Assembly (NCBI RefSeq): GCF_021378075.1
Contig: NZ_JAJUOS010000006.1
Location: forward strand, 62,001 to 126,000
DNA length: 64,000 bases
Origin: Rhodobacter flavimaris
Lineage (GTDB): Bacteria > Pseudomonadota > Alphaproteobacteria > Rhodobacterales > Rhodobacteraceae
Direction: 5' to 3'
Shown piece after piece: positions 44,760 through 54,478 of the stretch. The notes beneath the pieces were generated by a model. The model searched no databases. It was not told where the DNA came from and saw only the letters and a program-made list of their open reading frames with translations. How positions within the stretch are numbered: the stretch's first letter is position 1; the number at the start of each line of letters is the position of its first letter. Both the position numbers and the translations under genes were made by a program.

Positions 44760-45905
44760 ATGGCTAACCAAGCTCCGGCCGCGCGGCCGGCCAATCCGCG
44801 CTTCTCCTCGGGCCCCTGCTCGAAGATCCCCGGTTTCTCCCTCGATATGCTTGCCGACGCGCCCTTGGGCCGTTCGCACCGTGCCGCTGTCGGCAAGGCC
44901 AAGCTGAAAGAGGCGATCGACCTCACCCGCGAAATTCTGGGCGTGCCCGCGGATTACCGCATCGGCATCGTTCCCGCCTCGGACACCGGCGCCGTCGAAA
45001 TGGCGCTGTGGTCGCTGCTGGGTGCCTGCCCGGTCACCATGTGCTCCTGGGAATCGTTTGGTTCGGGCTGGGTGACCGACGTGGTCAAGCAGCTCAAGCT
45101 CGACGCGACCGTCAAGGAAGCCGGCTACGGCGACATCGTTGACTTCACCACCGTCGATTTCAACACCGACGTGGTGTTCACCTGGAACGGCACCACCTCG
45201 GGCGTGCGCGTTGCCAATGGCGATGCGATCCCGGCAGACCGCGAAGGCCTGACCATCTGCGACGCGACCTCGGCCGCGTTTGCGATGGAGCTGCCTTGGG
45301 ACAAGCTCGACGTCACCACCTTCTCCTGGCAGAAGGTTCTGGGTGGCGAGGGTGGCCATGGCGTGCTGATCCTGTCGCCCCGCGCTGTCGAGCGTCTGGA
45401 AAGCTACAAGCCCGCGTGGCCGCTGCCCAAGATCTTCCGCATGACCAAGGCGGGCAAGCTGATCGAAGGTATCTTCGTCGGCGAAACCATCAACACCCCC
45501 TCGATGCTCTGCGTCGAAGACTACCTGGTGGCGATGAAATGGGCGCAAACCATCGGCGGCCTGAAAGGGCTCGTTGCACGCGCCGAAGCCAACGCGAAAG
45601 TCGTGTGGGATTTCTGCGCCGCCCGTCCGTGGATCGCGAACCTCGCCAATGATCCGGCGACGGCCTCGACCACCTCGGTCTGCCTGAAGTTCACCGATGA
45701 GCGCATCAAGGACGGTGCCGCCTTCGCCAAGGCCGTGGCCAAGCGTCTCGAGAAAGAGGGCGTCGCCCTCGATATCGGCGCCTACCGCGATGCCCCGGCT
45801 GGCCTGCGCATCTGGTGCGGCTCGACCATCGAGGCGGCGGATGTCGCGGCGCTGATGCCCTGGCTCGAATACGCCTTCGAGGCGGAAATCGCGGCGCAAG
45901 CCTGA
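44760..45905 (+). CDS. serC: Phosphoserine aminotransferase (alphaproteobacterial type)
   Basis: PLP-dependent class V aminotransferase of 381 residues that makes phosphoserine from 3-phosphohydroxypyruvate. [18 protein letters not shown] is the start typical of the alphaproteobacterial SerC branch; PLP binds Lys192 in [31 protein letters not shown] follows. The ATG has GGAAGG 9 bases upstream within a possible regulatory hairpin. serA follows after 74 bases in the same operon. Confidence 0.95.
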   Translation: MANQAPAARPANPRFSSGPCSKIPGFSLDMLADAPLGRSHRAAVGKAKLKEAIDLTREILGVPADYRIGIVPASDTGAVEMALWSLLGACPVTMCSWESFGSGWVTDVVKQLKLDATVKEAGYGDIVDFTTVDFNTDVVFTWNGTTSGVRVANGDAIPADREGLTICDATSAAFAMELPWDKLDVTTFSWQKVLGGEGGHGVLILSPRAVERLESYKPAWPLPKIFRMTKAGKLIEGIFVGETINTPSMLCVEDYLVAMKWAQTIGGLKGLVARAEANAKVVWDFCAARPWIANLANDPATASTTSVCLKFTDERIKDGAAFAKAVAKRLEKEGVALDIGAYRDAPAGLRIWCGSTIEAADVAALMPWLEYAFEAEIAAQA

Positions 45906-45920
45906 TTTGCGAAGTCCGAT

Positions 45921-45939
45921 GGGCGCCCCGGCGGCGCCC
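45921..45939 (+). repeat. Intercistronic hairpin between serC and serA
   Basis: GGGCGCC, loop CCGGC, GGCGCCC. It is not followed by a T tract, so it more likely affects message stability or processing than ends transcription. Confidence 0.65.
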
Positions 45940-45979
45940 GTCCTTCCCCAGATTACATCAAGATTCAGGAGCCCCAGAA

Positions 45980-47575
45980 ATGGCCCCCAAGGTTCTCATC
46001 TCCGACGAACTCTCCGACGCCGCCGTCCAGATCTTCCGCGACCGCGGGATCGAGGTGGATTTCCAGCCGAAGCTCGGCAAGGACAAGGAAAAGCTGGCCG
46101 AGATCATCGGCAACTATGACGGTCTCGCGATCCGCTCGGCCACCAAGGCCACCGCGGCACTGCTGGAAAAAGCCACCAACCTCAAGGTGATCGGCCGCGC
46201 CGGTATCGGTGTCGACAACGTCGACAAGGAAGCCGCGTCCAAGAAGGGTGTCATCGTCATGAACACCCCCTTCGGCAACATGATCACCACCGCCGAACAC
46301 GCCATCGCGATGATGTTCGCCGTGGCCCGCCAGATCCCCGAGGCCTCGGCCTCGACGCATGCGGGCAAGTGGGAAAAGTCGAAGTTCATGGGCGTCGAAC
46401 TGACCGCCAAGACGCTTGGCGTCATCGGTGCGGGCAACATCGGCGGCATCGTGTGCGACCGTGCCAAGGGCCTGAAAATGAAGGTCATCGCGTTCGACCC
46501 CTTCCTGTCGGAAGAGAAGGCCGAGAAGATGGGCGTCGAGAAGGTGGAACTGGAAGAGCTGCTCAAGCGCGCCGATTTCATCACCCTGCACGTGCCGCTG
46601 ACCGACTCGACCCGCAACATCCTGTCGCGCGAGAACCTCGAGAAGACCAAGCCCGGCGTGCGCATCATCAACTGCGCCCGTGGCGGTCTGGTCGATGAAG
46701 AGGCGCTGGCGGACCTGCTGAAATCGGGCCATGTCGCTGGCGCTGCCTTCGACGTGTTCTCGGTCGAGCCGGCCACCGAAAACCCGCTGTTCGGCCTGCC
46801 GAACGTGGTCTGCACCCCGCACCTGGGCGCCGCGACCACCGAAGCGCAGGAGAACGTGGCCCTTCAGGTCGCCGAGCAGATGTCGAACTACCTGCTGGAT
46901 GGCGCTGTCGAGAACGCGCTCAACATGCCGTCGATGACCGCCGAAGAGGCCAAGGTCATGGGCCCGTGGGTGAAGCTGTCGGAATATTTGGGCGGTTTCG
47001 TGGGCCAGATGACCGACGAGCCGATCAAGGCGATCAACATCACCTATGACGGCCTCGTGTCGAAGATGAACCTCAAGGCGCTCGACTGCGCCGTGGTTGC
47101 GGGCATCATGCAGCGCGCCAACCCCGACGTGAACATGGTCTCGGCCCCGGTGATCGCGAAAGAGCGCGGCATCCAGATCTCGACCACCACGCAGGACAAG
47201 TCTGGCGTGTTCGACGGCTACGTCAAGGTGACTGTGGTCACCGACGCGCGCGAACGTTCGATCGCGGGCACCGTGTTCTCGGATGGCAAGCCGCGCTTCA
47301 TCCAGATCAAGGGCATCAACGTGGACGCCGAGGTTGGTAACCACATGCTCTACACCACCAACAAGGACGTGCCCGGCATCATCGGCAAGCTTGGCACGCT
47401 GCTTGGCAACCACAACGTGAACCTCGCGAACTTCACCCTGGGTCGCTCGGCCGCCGGTGGCGAGGCGATCGCCATCGCCTATCTCGACGACGCGCTCGAC
47501 GCCTCGGTCGTGGCCGAGCTTGAGGCGACCGGTCTCTTCCAGCAGGTGAAACCGCTGGAATTCAACGTGGGCTGA
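45980..47575 (+). CDS. serA: D-3-phosphoglycerate dehydrogenase
   Basis: First enzyme of serine synthesis, 531 residues, the long type with an ACT domain. The NAD-binding glycine motif is GVIGAGNIGGIV; catalytic residues lie in NCARGGLVDEEAL and TPHLGAATTEAQENV. An intervening substrate-binding-like domain (about 320-450) precedes the ACT domain (NKDVPGIIGKLGTLLGNHNVNLANF), where serine feedback usually acts. The ATG at 45980 has CAGGAG 9 bases upstream. A terminator follows. Confidence 0.96.
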   Translation: MAPKVLISDELSDAAVQIFRDRGIEVDFQPKLGKDKEKLAEIIGNYDGLAIRSATKATAALLEKATNLKVIGRAGIGVDNVDKEAASKKGVIVMNTPFGNMITTAEHAIAMMFAVARQIPEASASTHAGKWEKSKFMGVELTAKTLGVIGAGNIGGIVCDRAKGLKMKVIAFDPFLSEEKAEKMGVEKVELEELLKRADFITLHVPLTDSTRNILSRENLEKTKPGVRIINCARGGLVDEEALADLLKSGHVAGAAFDVFSVEPATENPLFGLPNVVCTPHLGAATTEAQENVALQVAEQMSNYLLDGAVENALNMPSMTAEEAKVMGPWVKLSEYLGGFVGQMTDEPIKAINITYDGLVSKMNLKALDCAVVAGIMQRANPDVNMVSAPVIAKERGIQISTTTQDKSGVFDGYVKVTVVTDARERSIAGTVFSDGKPRFIQIKGINVDAEVGNHMLYTTNKDVPGIIGKLGTLLGNHNVNLANFTLGRSAAGGEAIAIAYLDDALDASVVAELEATGLFQQVKPLEFNVG

Positions 47576-47594
47576 GCTAAGTTCACAGCAAGCT

Positions 47595-47630
47595 AAGGGC
47601 CCCTCGCCACGGCGGGGGGCCTTATTCATT
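47595..47630 (+). terminator. Terminator of serC-serA
   Basis: AAGG(G)CCCCTCGCC, loop ACG or similar, GGCGGGGGGCCTT, then ATTCATT. One bulge and one G-T pair interrupt the stem. It lies 20 bases after the serA stop and 10 bases before the next start. Confidence 0.75.
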
Positions 47631-47639
47631 GGAACGAGA

Positions 47640-48377
47640 ATGCGCATCTACGCCATCGGCGATATCCACGGCCAGCTTGACCGCCTCAAGGCCGCCCACG
47701 AGTTGATCGAACGCGACCGCCGCCAGACCGGCGACACCGAGGCCCGCGTCGTGCATGTCGGCGATCTGGTGGATCGCGGCCCGCGCTCGGCCGGGGTGAT
47801 CGACTATCTGATGCAAGGACAGGCCGACGGGCGCCCTTGGGATGTGCTGCGCGGCAATCACGACCGCATGTTTCTGGGTTTTCTGGACGACCCCTATTAC
47901 CACGACCCGATGCTGCGCTTCGGCATCGAATGGCTGCACCCGCGCGTCGGCGGCTGCACCACGCTTGAATCCTACGGCGTCGCCAATGCCGAGGACCGCC
48001 CGCTTGACCAGATCCACCGCGAGGCCGTCGCAGCCGTGCCCGCGCGCCATCGCGCCTGGCTGGCCGCGCTGCCGATCCAGCTGCGCACCGAACAGGCGCT
48101 CTTCGTCCATGCGGGCATCCGCCCCGGCGTGGATCTGGATGCGCAGGTCGAGGACGACCTGCTCTGGATCCGGCAGGAATTCCTTGAGGACCGCCGCGAT
48201 CACGGGCTGCTGGTGGTGCATGGCCACACCGCTATCGACGAGGTCACCCATTACGGCAACCGCCTTAACCTCGACACCAGCGCAGGCTATGGCGGGCCGG
48301 TCTCGGCCGTCGTGATCGAGGGACGTGAGGTCGCACTGCTGAGCGAGGCTGGCCGCGTTCCCCCAGCCGCTGGCTGA
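47640..48377 (+). CDS. Metallophosphoesterase, serine/threonine protein phosphatase type
   Basis: Protein of 245 residues in the bacterial PPP group (PrpA/PrpB-like). All metal-binding motifs are present: GDIHGQ, GDLVDRG, GNHD, and the later His in LVVHGHTAID. These enzymes dephosphorylate proteins or, in some cases, diadenosine tetraphosphate. The ATG at 47640 follows directly on GGAACGAGA. Transcribed separately from serA by the terminator just upstream. Confidence 0.88.
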   Translation: MRIYAIGDIHGQLDRLKAAHELIERDRRQTGDTEARVVHVGDLVDRGPRSAGVIDYLMQGQADGRPWDVLRGNHDRMFLGFLDDPYYHDPMLRFGIEWLHPRVGGCTTLESYGVANAEDRPLDQIHREAVAAVPARHRAWLAALPIQLRTEQALFVHAGIRPGVDLDAQVEDDLLWIRQEFLEDRRDHGLLVVHGHTAIDEVTHYGNRLNLDTSAGYGGPVSAVVIEGREVALLSEAGRVPPAAG

Positions 48378-48501
48378 GCCGAATTTCCCACAGCGCAGTT
48401 CCGCTTATCTTGTATTACGGGGCGTCATTTCCCCAACGGAAACTAGCTAAATAGATGCCTGCGCGCTAACGTCCGATTCGAACCAACGAGGGGGACCTTA
48501 C

Positions 48502-49677
48502 ATGACTGGCATCGTTATCCTTTCCGGCGCGCGCACCGCCATCGGCACTTTTGGCGGAAGCCTTGCGGGCTTCTCGCCCATCGACCTGGCTACGCTGGTC
48601 AACAAGGCCGCCATCGAGCGCGCCGGGATCAGCGCCGACAAGATCGGCCAGGTCGTTCTGGGCCACGTCATCAACACCGAACCGCGCGACATGTATGTCT
48701 CGCGCGTGGCCTCGGTGCAGGCGGGCGTTCCGGTCGGCACCCCGGCGATGAACGTCAACCGTCTGTGCGGCTCGGGCGCGCAGGCCATCGTTTCGGCCAC
48801 TCAGGCGCTGATGCTGGGCGATGCCGATTTCGCGCTGGCCGGCGGCGTGGACTGCATGAGCCGCGCCCCCTACATCATCCCCTCGGCCCGTTTCGGCCAG
48901 AAGATGGGCGACGCCAATGTCATCGACATGATGGTCGGCGCGCTGACCTGCCCCTTCGGCACCGGCCACATGGGCGTGACCGCAGAGAACGTCGCGACCG
49001 AATGCGAGATCACGCGTGAAGAACAGGACGCCTTCGCGCTGGAAAGCCAGAACCGCGCCGCCGCCGCCATCGCCGCAGGCGTCTTCAAGGAAGAGGTCGT
49101 CCCGGTCGAGATCGTCTCGCGCAAGGGCACCGTGGTTTTCGACACCGACGAGCACCCCAAGGCGACCTCGCTTGACAAGCTCGGAGCGCTGAAGGCCGTG
49201 TTCAAGAAGGGCGGCTCGGTCACCGCCGGTAACGCCTCGGGCATCAACGACGGCGCCGCTGCCGTGGTTCTGGCCCGCGAAGAAGCCGCCGCTGCCGCGG
49301 GCCTCAAGCCGCGCGCCAAAATCCTGGGCTACTCGGTCGCCGGTGTGCGCCCCGAGGTCATGGGCCTCGGCCCGATCCCGGCCGTGCAGCAGCTGTGCGA
49401 AAAGACCGGCCTGAGCGTGTCGGACTTCGACGTGATCGAGTCGAACGAAGCCTTTGCCGCGCAGGCGCTGGCGGTCACCAAGGGCCTAGGCCTCGACCCG
49501 GCCAAGGTCAACCCGAACGGCGGCGCCATCGCGCTTGGCCACCCGATCGGCGCGACCGGCGCGATCCTGACCGTCAAGGCGCTCTATCACCTTGAGCGCA
49601 CCGGCGGCAAACGCGGCCTGATCACCATGTGCATCGGCGGCGGTCAGGGCATCGCCATCGCGATCGAACTCTGCTGA
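48502..49677 (+). CDS. Acetyl-CoA C-acetyltransferase (thiolase)
   Basis: Biosynthetic-type thiolase of 391 residues that condenses two acetyl-CoA to acetoacetyl-CoA or splits it. The acylated Cys89 lies in NRLCGSGAQAI, His347 in GGAIALGHPIGATG and Cys377 in MCIGGGQGIAIAIE; NEAFAAQAL is present. The spacing matches PhaA of Zoogloea. No phaB or phaC is adjacent, so a role in polyhydroxybutyrate, ketone body or degradative metabolism cannot be decided. GAGGGGGACC lies before the ATG. Confidence 0.92.
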   Translation: MTGIVILSGARTAIGTFGGSLAGFSPIDLATLVNKAAIERAGISADKIGQVVLGHVINTEPRDMYVSRVASVQAGVPVGTPAMNVNRLCGSGAQAIVSATQALMLGDADFALAGGVDCMSRAPYIIPSARFGQKMGDANVIDMMVGALTCPFGTGHMGVTAENVATECEITREEQDAFALESQNRAAAAIAAGVFKEEVVPVEIVSRKGTVVFDTDEHPKATSLDKLGALKAVFKKGGSVTAGNASGINDGAAAVVLAREEAAAAAGLKPRAKILGYSVAGVRPEVMGLGPIPAVQQLCEKTGLSVSDFDVIESNEAFAAQALAVTKGLGLDPAKVNPNGGAIALGHPIGATGAILTVKALYHLERTGGKRGLITMCIGGGQGIAIAIELC

Positions 49678-49775
49678 TAATGATCTGGCGCGGCGGGTCA
49701 CCCTGCCGCGCCGCTTAAGGGTTAATTCATTCCCCGCTGCCAATCTGCCCCAAAGAGCGGAATGGATGAGCGGGG

Positions 49776-51968
49776 ATGAGTGCCAGCATCATCGAAAAAC
49801 TGGCGCAGGAACGGCGCGCCCGGCTGGCCGCCGAGCGGCTGCTGGAGCAAAAGAAGCGCGAGTTGTTCGCCGCGAACGAGAAGCTGTCGCTCCACGCCCG
49901 CGCGCTGTGCGACCAGATCGTGCAACAACGCCACGGGCTTGAACGCGCCCTGACCGAGGCCGCGACGCTCAAGGGCGAAAACAGCAAGGTGCGCTTCGAT
50001 CTGGCGCGGGCGACCTCGCTTGCGCAAAGCGCGCAGCGGCGGTTGTGGGACGCGCTGGAAACCATCCGCGACGGTTTCGCCCTGTTCGACGGCGATCTGC
50101 GTCTGGTCGCAGCCAACAAGTCCTATCTGTCGTTCTTTCGCGGCAATGAGGCTGTCAGCATCGGCACGACCTATGACGCGGTGCTGCGGTTGATCGCGGA
50201 AAATGGCCTGGTGGAGCTGGACGGGCGCGACCCGCAGGACTGGCACGGGCAGATGCAGGCCCGCATCCGCAGCCCGCGCATTGACCCTTTCGTGCTGACC
50301 ACGCCGCAGGGCCGCCACATCCGCCTGATCGACCGCTGGGGCGAGGAAGGCGATCTGGTTTGCCTGTCGCAAGACATCACCGCCATGATCCGCCGCGAGG
50401 CCGAGCTGGAAGAGGCCCGCCTGCGCGCCGAGGCCGCGAACCGCGCCAAATCGACCTTCCTCGCCAATATGAGCCACGAGATCCGCACCCCGATGAACGG
50501 CGTGGTGGGCATGGCCGAATTGCTGACCGAGACCGAACTGACCGAGGAGCAGAGGCTTTACGCGGAAACCATCCGCTCCTCGGGCGAGGCACTGCTGGCG
50601 ATCATCAACGACGTGCTGGATTACTCGAAGATCGAGGCCTCGCGCATCAAGCTGCACCCCGAGCCCTTCGATCTGGAGCGTTGCCTGCACGAGATCATGG
50701 TGCTGCTGCAACCCTCGGCACGCGAAAAGGGCGTGAACCTGCAGGTCGATTACGACCTCTTCCTGCCCACGCGCTTCATCGCCGATCCGGGTCGGATGCG
50801 GCAGATCCTGATGAACCTGATCGGCAACGCGGTGAAATTCACCCCGTCGGGCCATGTCCTTGCCCGCGTCGTCGGCTTCGAGGGCGCGGACGCCGCCTAT
50901 GAGCTGCACATCACCGTCGAGGACACCGGCATCGGCATCGCGCCCGAGCATGTCGAGCATATCTTCGGCGAGTTCAACCAGGTCGACAGCGCGGCGAACC
51001 GCAAGTTCGAGGGGACCGGCCTTGGCCTTGCGATCACGCGCCAGCTGATCGAGCTGATGGGTGGCACGCTCTGGGTCGATAGCGAGTTGGGCGCGGGGGC
51101 CTGCTTTGGCTTTCGCCTCTCCCTGCCCCGTGCCGAGCCACCCAACGCCGCCAATCCGCCCGGCCCGCCGATCGCGCTGCGCAGCGCGCTGGTCATCGAC
51201 CCGATGCTGGTCAACCGCGCCGTCGTCACGCGGCAGCTTGAGGCCTGCGGGCTTGCCGTCAGCGCCAGTCAGGATGTCGAGGAGGCGCTGAGCCTGATCG
51301 AGGCGGGCGCGCGCTTCGACGTGATCCTGACCGATGATGCGCCGACCGGCAGCGAAAGCTCGATCTGCCAGACGCTGCGCGCGCGTGGCGTCACCGCGCC
51401 CATTTTGCTGGTCACGGCCCACCGCGATGCGGTGACGGGCGATTGCTTTTGCGCGAGGCTCGACAAATCGGTGCTGCGCGCGGCGCTGTATCGGGAGTTG
51501 CAGGCGCTCTCCTCCACGCGCAGCGCGCAGAACCGGACGGGCCAGCCCTCGCTACGCCGGATGCGCATCCTTGCGGCCGAGGACAACCTGACCAACCAGC
51601 TAGTCTTCTCGAAAATGGTGAAATATCTGTCGATCGAGGTGCATTTCGCCAATAACGGGCACGAGGCGGTGGCGCAGTGGCGCGCACTGCGACCCGACCT
51701 GATCTTCATGGATATTTCGATGCCCGGGATGGATGGCTGCGACGCGACCCGCGCGATCCGGGCCGCCGAAGCCGACGCCGGGGGTCACGTGCCGATCTGC
51801 GCGCTGACCGCCCATGCGATGGAGGGCGACAGCGACCCACTGTTCGCCGCCGGGGTCGATCATTACCTGACGAAGCCCCTGAAAAAGGGCGCAATTGCCG
51901 ATCTGATCCATGCCTGTCAGCCCGAGGGCACCTTGCCGATCCTGTCCGACGAGGCAGTGCAGGCCTAG
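49776..51968 (+). CDS. Hybrid sensor histidine kinase with two receiver domains
   Basis: Cytoplasmic two-component protein of 730 residues with no transmembrane segment. Order: coiled coil (1-90), PAS-like domain (91-205, ETIRDGFALFDGDLRL), HisKA with His234 in NMSHEIRTPMNG, HATPase_c (N box LIGNAVKF, G boxes DTGIGIAPE and GTGLGLAI), a first receiver at about 467-575 that lacks the acidic pair and ends in a poorly conserved region, and a second complete receiver (596-720; AAEDN, phosphorylatable Asp646 in IFMDISMPGMDG, Lys700 in TKP). The signal and output partner are unknown. Its stop overlaps the recQ stop by 4 bases. Confidence 0.9.
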   Translation: MSASIIEKLAQERRARLAAERLLEQKKRELFAANEKLSLHARALCDQIVQQRHGLERALTEAATLKGENSKVRFDLARATSLAQSAQRRLWDALETIRDGFALFDGDLRLVAANKSYLSFFRGNEAVSIGTTYDAVLRLIAENGLVELDGRDPQDWHGQMQARIRSPRIDPFVLTTPQGRHIRLIDRWGEEGDLVCLSQDITAMIRREAELEEARLRAEAANRAKSTFLANMSHEIRTPMNGVVGMAELLTETELTEEQRLYAETIRSSGEALLAIINDVLDYSKIEASRIKLHPEPFDLERCLHEIMVLLQPSAREKGVNLQVDYDLFLPTRFIADPGRMRQILMNLIGNAVKFTPSGHVLARVVGFEGADAAYELHITVEDTGIGIAPEHVEHIFGEFNQVDSAANRKFEGTGLGLAITRQLIELMGGTLWVDSELGAGACFGFRLSLPRAEPPNAANPPGPPIALRSALVIDPMLVNRAVVTRQLEACGLAVSASQDVEEALSLIEAGARFDVILTDDAPTGSESSICQTLRARGVTAPILLVTAHRDAVTGDCFCARLDKSVLRAALYRELQALSSTRSAQNRTGQPSLRRMRILAAEDNLTNQLVFSKMVKYLSIEVHFANNGHEAVAQWRALRPDLIFMDISMPGMDGCDATRAIRAAEADAGGHVPICALTAHAMEGDSDPLFAAGVDHYLTKPLKKGAIADLIHACQPEGTLPILSDEAVQA

Positions 51969-54040
51969 CGGTATTCCTCGATCAAGGCCAGGAAGGCCGC
52001 GGCGAAACGCTCGACCTTGGCCTCGCCCATCCCGGCGATACGCGCCAGATCGCTGCGCGAGCGCGGCTTGACCTCAGCGATCTTGCGCAGGGTCGATTGG
52101 GTGCAACTCAGGTAGCGGTCGTTGCCGTGATCGCCATGGGCCAGTTCAAGCTGCGCCTGCGCGAGGCGGTCGAAAAGCGCCCCTTCCTCGCGCCCGGCAA
52201 GCTTCATCCGTGCGGGGTGTATGTCCCCCGTTCCGGCCCCGGCGATCACCTCAAGGAAGGCCGCGCCGTAACTGTCAAGCTTCTTGGCCCCCACCCCGTT
52301 GATCCGCGCCATCTGGTCGATACTGGCGGGGCGCGCCTCGGCCATCTCGATCAGGGTGCGGTCGGGGAAGATCATGTAGGCGGGCAGGCCCGCAGCCTCG
52401 GACAGCGCACGACGCTTGGCCTTGAGCGCGGACAGAAGCGGCGCGTCTTCCTCCGAGACCAGCGCCTTGACCACGGGGCGCCCCTTGGCCTTGCGGATCA
52501 GATCGCGGCGCAGGGTAATCCCCTCTTCGCCGCGCAGGATCGGGCGGGCGCGGTCTGTCATCACCAGCGCGCCGTGACGCTCGACATCGGGGCGCACGAG
52601 GTCATGGCCCATCATCTGCCGGAATACCGCCTGCCATTGCGGACGGGTCATGTCGCGGCCCACGCCGAAGGTGGGCAGCTTGTCATGCCCGCGCGCGGTG
52701 ATACGCTCGTTCGTGTTGCCCATCAGGATCTCGATCAGGTGGCCCGCGCCATAGCTTTCGCCGGTGCGCAGCGCGGCCGACAGCGCCTTGCGCACGGCCT
52801 CGGTTCCGTCGAAGAGATCGGGCGGGGTTTCGCACAGATCGCAATTTCCGCAGGGCTGGGCCAGCTCCTCGCCGAAATAGGCCAGCAACTTCTGACGGCG
52901 ACACGAATTGGCCTCGGACAGCCCGAGCAGCGCATTGAGGCGCGCGTGATCGGCGCCCTTGCGCTCAGACGGCGCGAGGCCCTCGTCGATCTGCTGGCGG
53001 CGAAAGCGGATATCGTCGGGGCCATAAAGCGTCAGAGTCTCGGCCGGGGCGCCATCGCGACCCGCGCGACCGATCTCTTGATAATAGCCCTCGATGGATT
53101 TGGGCAGGTCGGCATGCGCGACCCAGCGAATGTCGGGCTTGTCGATCCCCATGCCAAAGGCGACCGTGGCCACCACGATCAGCCCATCCTCGCGCTGAAA
53201 GCGCGCCTCGATGTTGCGACGATCCTCGGCCTCCATCCCGCCGTGATAGTGGCAGGCGGGGTGCCCGGCCTCATTGAGCGCCTTGGCGAGGCTTTCGGTG
53301 CGTGCGCGCGAGGCGCAATAGACAATGCCCGATTGGCCCCTGCGCGCGGCAGCAAAGCGCAGGATCTGTTGGCGCGGCTGGTCCTTGGGCTCGAACGCCA
53401 GATGGATATTGGGCCGGTCGAAGCCGCGCAGGAAGGTCGCCGGGGGCTGGCCCTCGAACAGGCGCGAGACGATCTCGGCGCGGGTTTCCTCATCGGCCGT
53501 GGCAGTGAAGGCGGCAAGCGGCACGCCAAGGGCGCGTTTTAGCCCACCGATGCGCAGGTAATCTGGGCGGAAATCATGGCCCCACTGGCTGACGCAATGC
53601 GCCTCGTCCACGGCGATCAGTCGCGTGCCCGCGCGCCGCAACAGCCCAAGCGTTGCGACCGAGGCGAGCCGTTCAGGCGCGATATAGAGAAGCTTGAGCC
53701 GCCCCGCGTCGATCGCAGCAAAGACCTCTTCGGTCTCTTCTTCGGTATTGCCCGAGGTCAGCGCGCCGGCCTCGACCCCAGCCTCGCGCAGCGCGCGCAC
53801 CTGATCGCGCATCAGTGCGATCAGCGGCGAGATGACGACCGTCATCCCCGGCAGGCACAGCGCCGGAAGCTGGAAGCACAGCGACTTGCCGCCGCCCGTG
53901 GGCATGATGGCCAGCGTGTCGCGCCCTGCCAGAACCGCGCGCACGATCTCTTCCTGACCCGGTCGAAACGCCTGAAACCCGAAGACCGAGGCCAGCAGCG
54001 CGCCGGGATCGGGCGCAAGATCGGTCGCGGGTTCGGGCAT
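51965..54040 (-). CDS. recQ: ATP-dependent DNA helicase RecQ
   Basis: Superfamily 2 helicase of 691 residues that unwinds DNA in recombination and fork repair. Walker A is MPTGGGKS (Lys52), motif II DEAHCVSQWGHDFRPDY, motif VI QEIGRAGRDG. The zinc domain has CRRQKLLAYFGEELAQPCGNCDLC with four Cys, followed by a winged helix and a C-terminal HRDC domain (FPDRTLIEMAEARP). A second HRDC-like segment may occur at the end (LARIAGMGEAKVERFAAAFL). It starts 4 bases after the yggT stop. Confidence 0.96.
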   Translation of the reverse strand: MPEPATDLAPDPGALLASVFGFQAFRPGQEEIVRAVLAGRDTLAIMPTGGGKSLCFQLPALCLPGMTVVISPLIALMRDQVRALREAGVEAGALTSGNTEEETEEVFAAIDAGRLKLLYIAPERLASVATLGLLRRAGTRLIAVDEAHCVSQWGHDFRPDYLRIGGLKRALGVPLAAFTATADEETRAEIVSRLFEGQPPATFLRGFDRPNIHLAFEPKDQPRQQILRFAAARRGQSGIVYCASRARTESLAKALNEAGHPACHYHGGMEAEDRRNIEARFQREDGLIVVATVAFGMGIDKPDIRWVAHADLPKSIEGYYQEIGRAGRDGAPAETLTLYGPDDIRFRRQQIDEGLAPSERKGADHARLNALLGLSEANSCRRQKLLAYFGEELAQPCGNCDLCETPPDLFDGTEAVRKALSAALRTGESYGAGHLIEILMGNTNERITARGHDKLPTFGVGRDMTRPQWQAVFRQMMGHDLVRPDVERHGALVMTDRARPILRGEEGITLRRDLIRKAKGRPVVKALVSEEDAPLLSALKAKRRALSEAAGLPAYMIFPDRTLIEMAEARPASIDQMARINGVGAKKLDSYGAAFLEVIAGAGTGDIHPARMKLAGREEGALFDRLAQAQLELAHGDHGNDRYLSCTQSTLRKIAEVKPRSRSDLARIAGMGEAKVERFAAAFLALIEEYR

Positions 54041-54044
54041 GGGA

Positions 54045-54338
54045 TCAATAGCCGTAGAAGAAGCCCGCGTTGTTGATCAGCGCGCGTTGCAGAATGATCA
54101 CGACGATGAAGGCCACCAGCGGCGCAAGGTCCAGCCCCGGCGTCGCGGGCAGGAAGCGGCGGATGCGCCCGTAGATCGGCTCGAGCAGGTTGTTCAGCCC
54201 GTACCAGATCTGCGCGACCAGCGGCTGGCGCAGATTGAGCACCTGGAAGTTGATCAGCCAGCTCATGATGATATGGGCGATCATGATGAACCAGACGACA
54301 TTCAGGATCAGGTTGAGCGCCTGAAACAGCGTGACCAT
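54045..54338 (-). CDS. YggT-family membrane protein
   Basis: Small integral membrane protein of 97 residues with two hydrophobic segments and the family motif RRFLPATPGLDLAPLVAFIVV; VWFIMIAHIIMSWLINF forms the first helix pair. The YGGT family is linked to osmotic tolerance or membrane organisation in other bacteria, with no settled biochemical function. It is cotranscribed with recQ. Confidence 0.87.
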   Translation of the reverse strand: MVTLFQALNLILNVVWFIMIAHIIMSWLINFQVLNLRQPLVAQIWYGLNNLLEPIYGRIRRFLPATPGLDLAPLVAFIVVIILQRALINNAGFFYGY

Positions 54339-54478
54339 GCGAAACCTCCGGGCAATGCGGAATTACAGGTAAGGCAGGCGCGCGGGGGTTGCAACCTTAC
54401 GGATCGGCCAAATGCCGCGACGTAGCGATTGACGTCTATGCTGCGACGCGGCACCGATAGGAGAATTCGGAGGCGCGC

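Noticed and set aside
48378..48501. Polyhydroxybutyrate operon (phaAB)
   Set aside because: The thiolase is PhaA-like, but no acetoacetyl-CoA reductase or synthase follows; the next gene is a histidine kinase.
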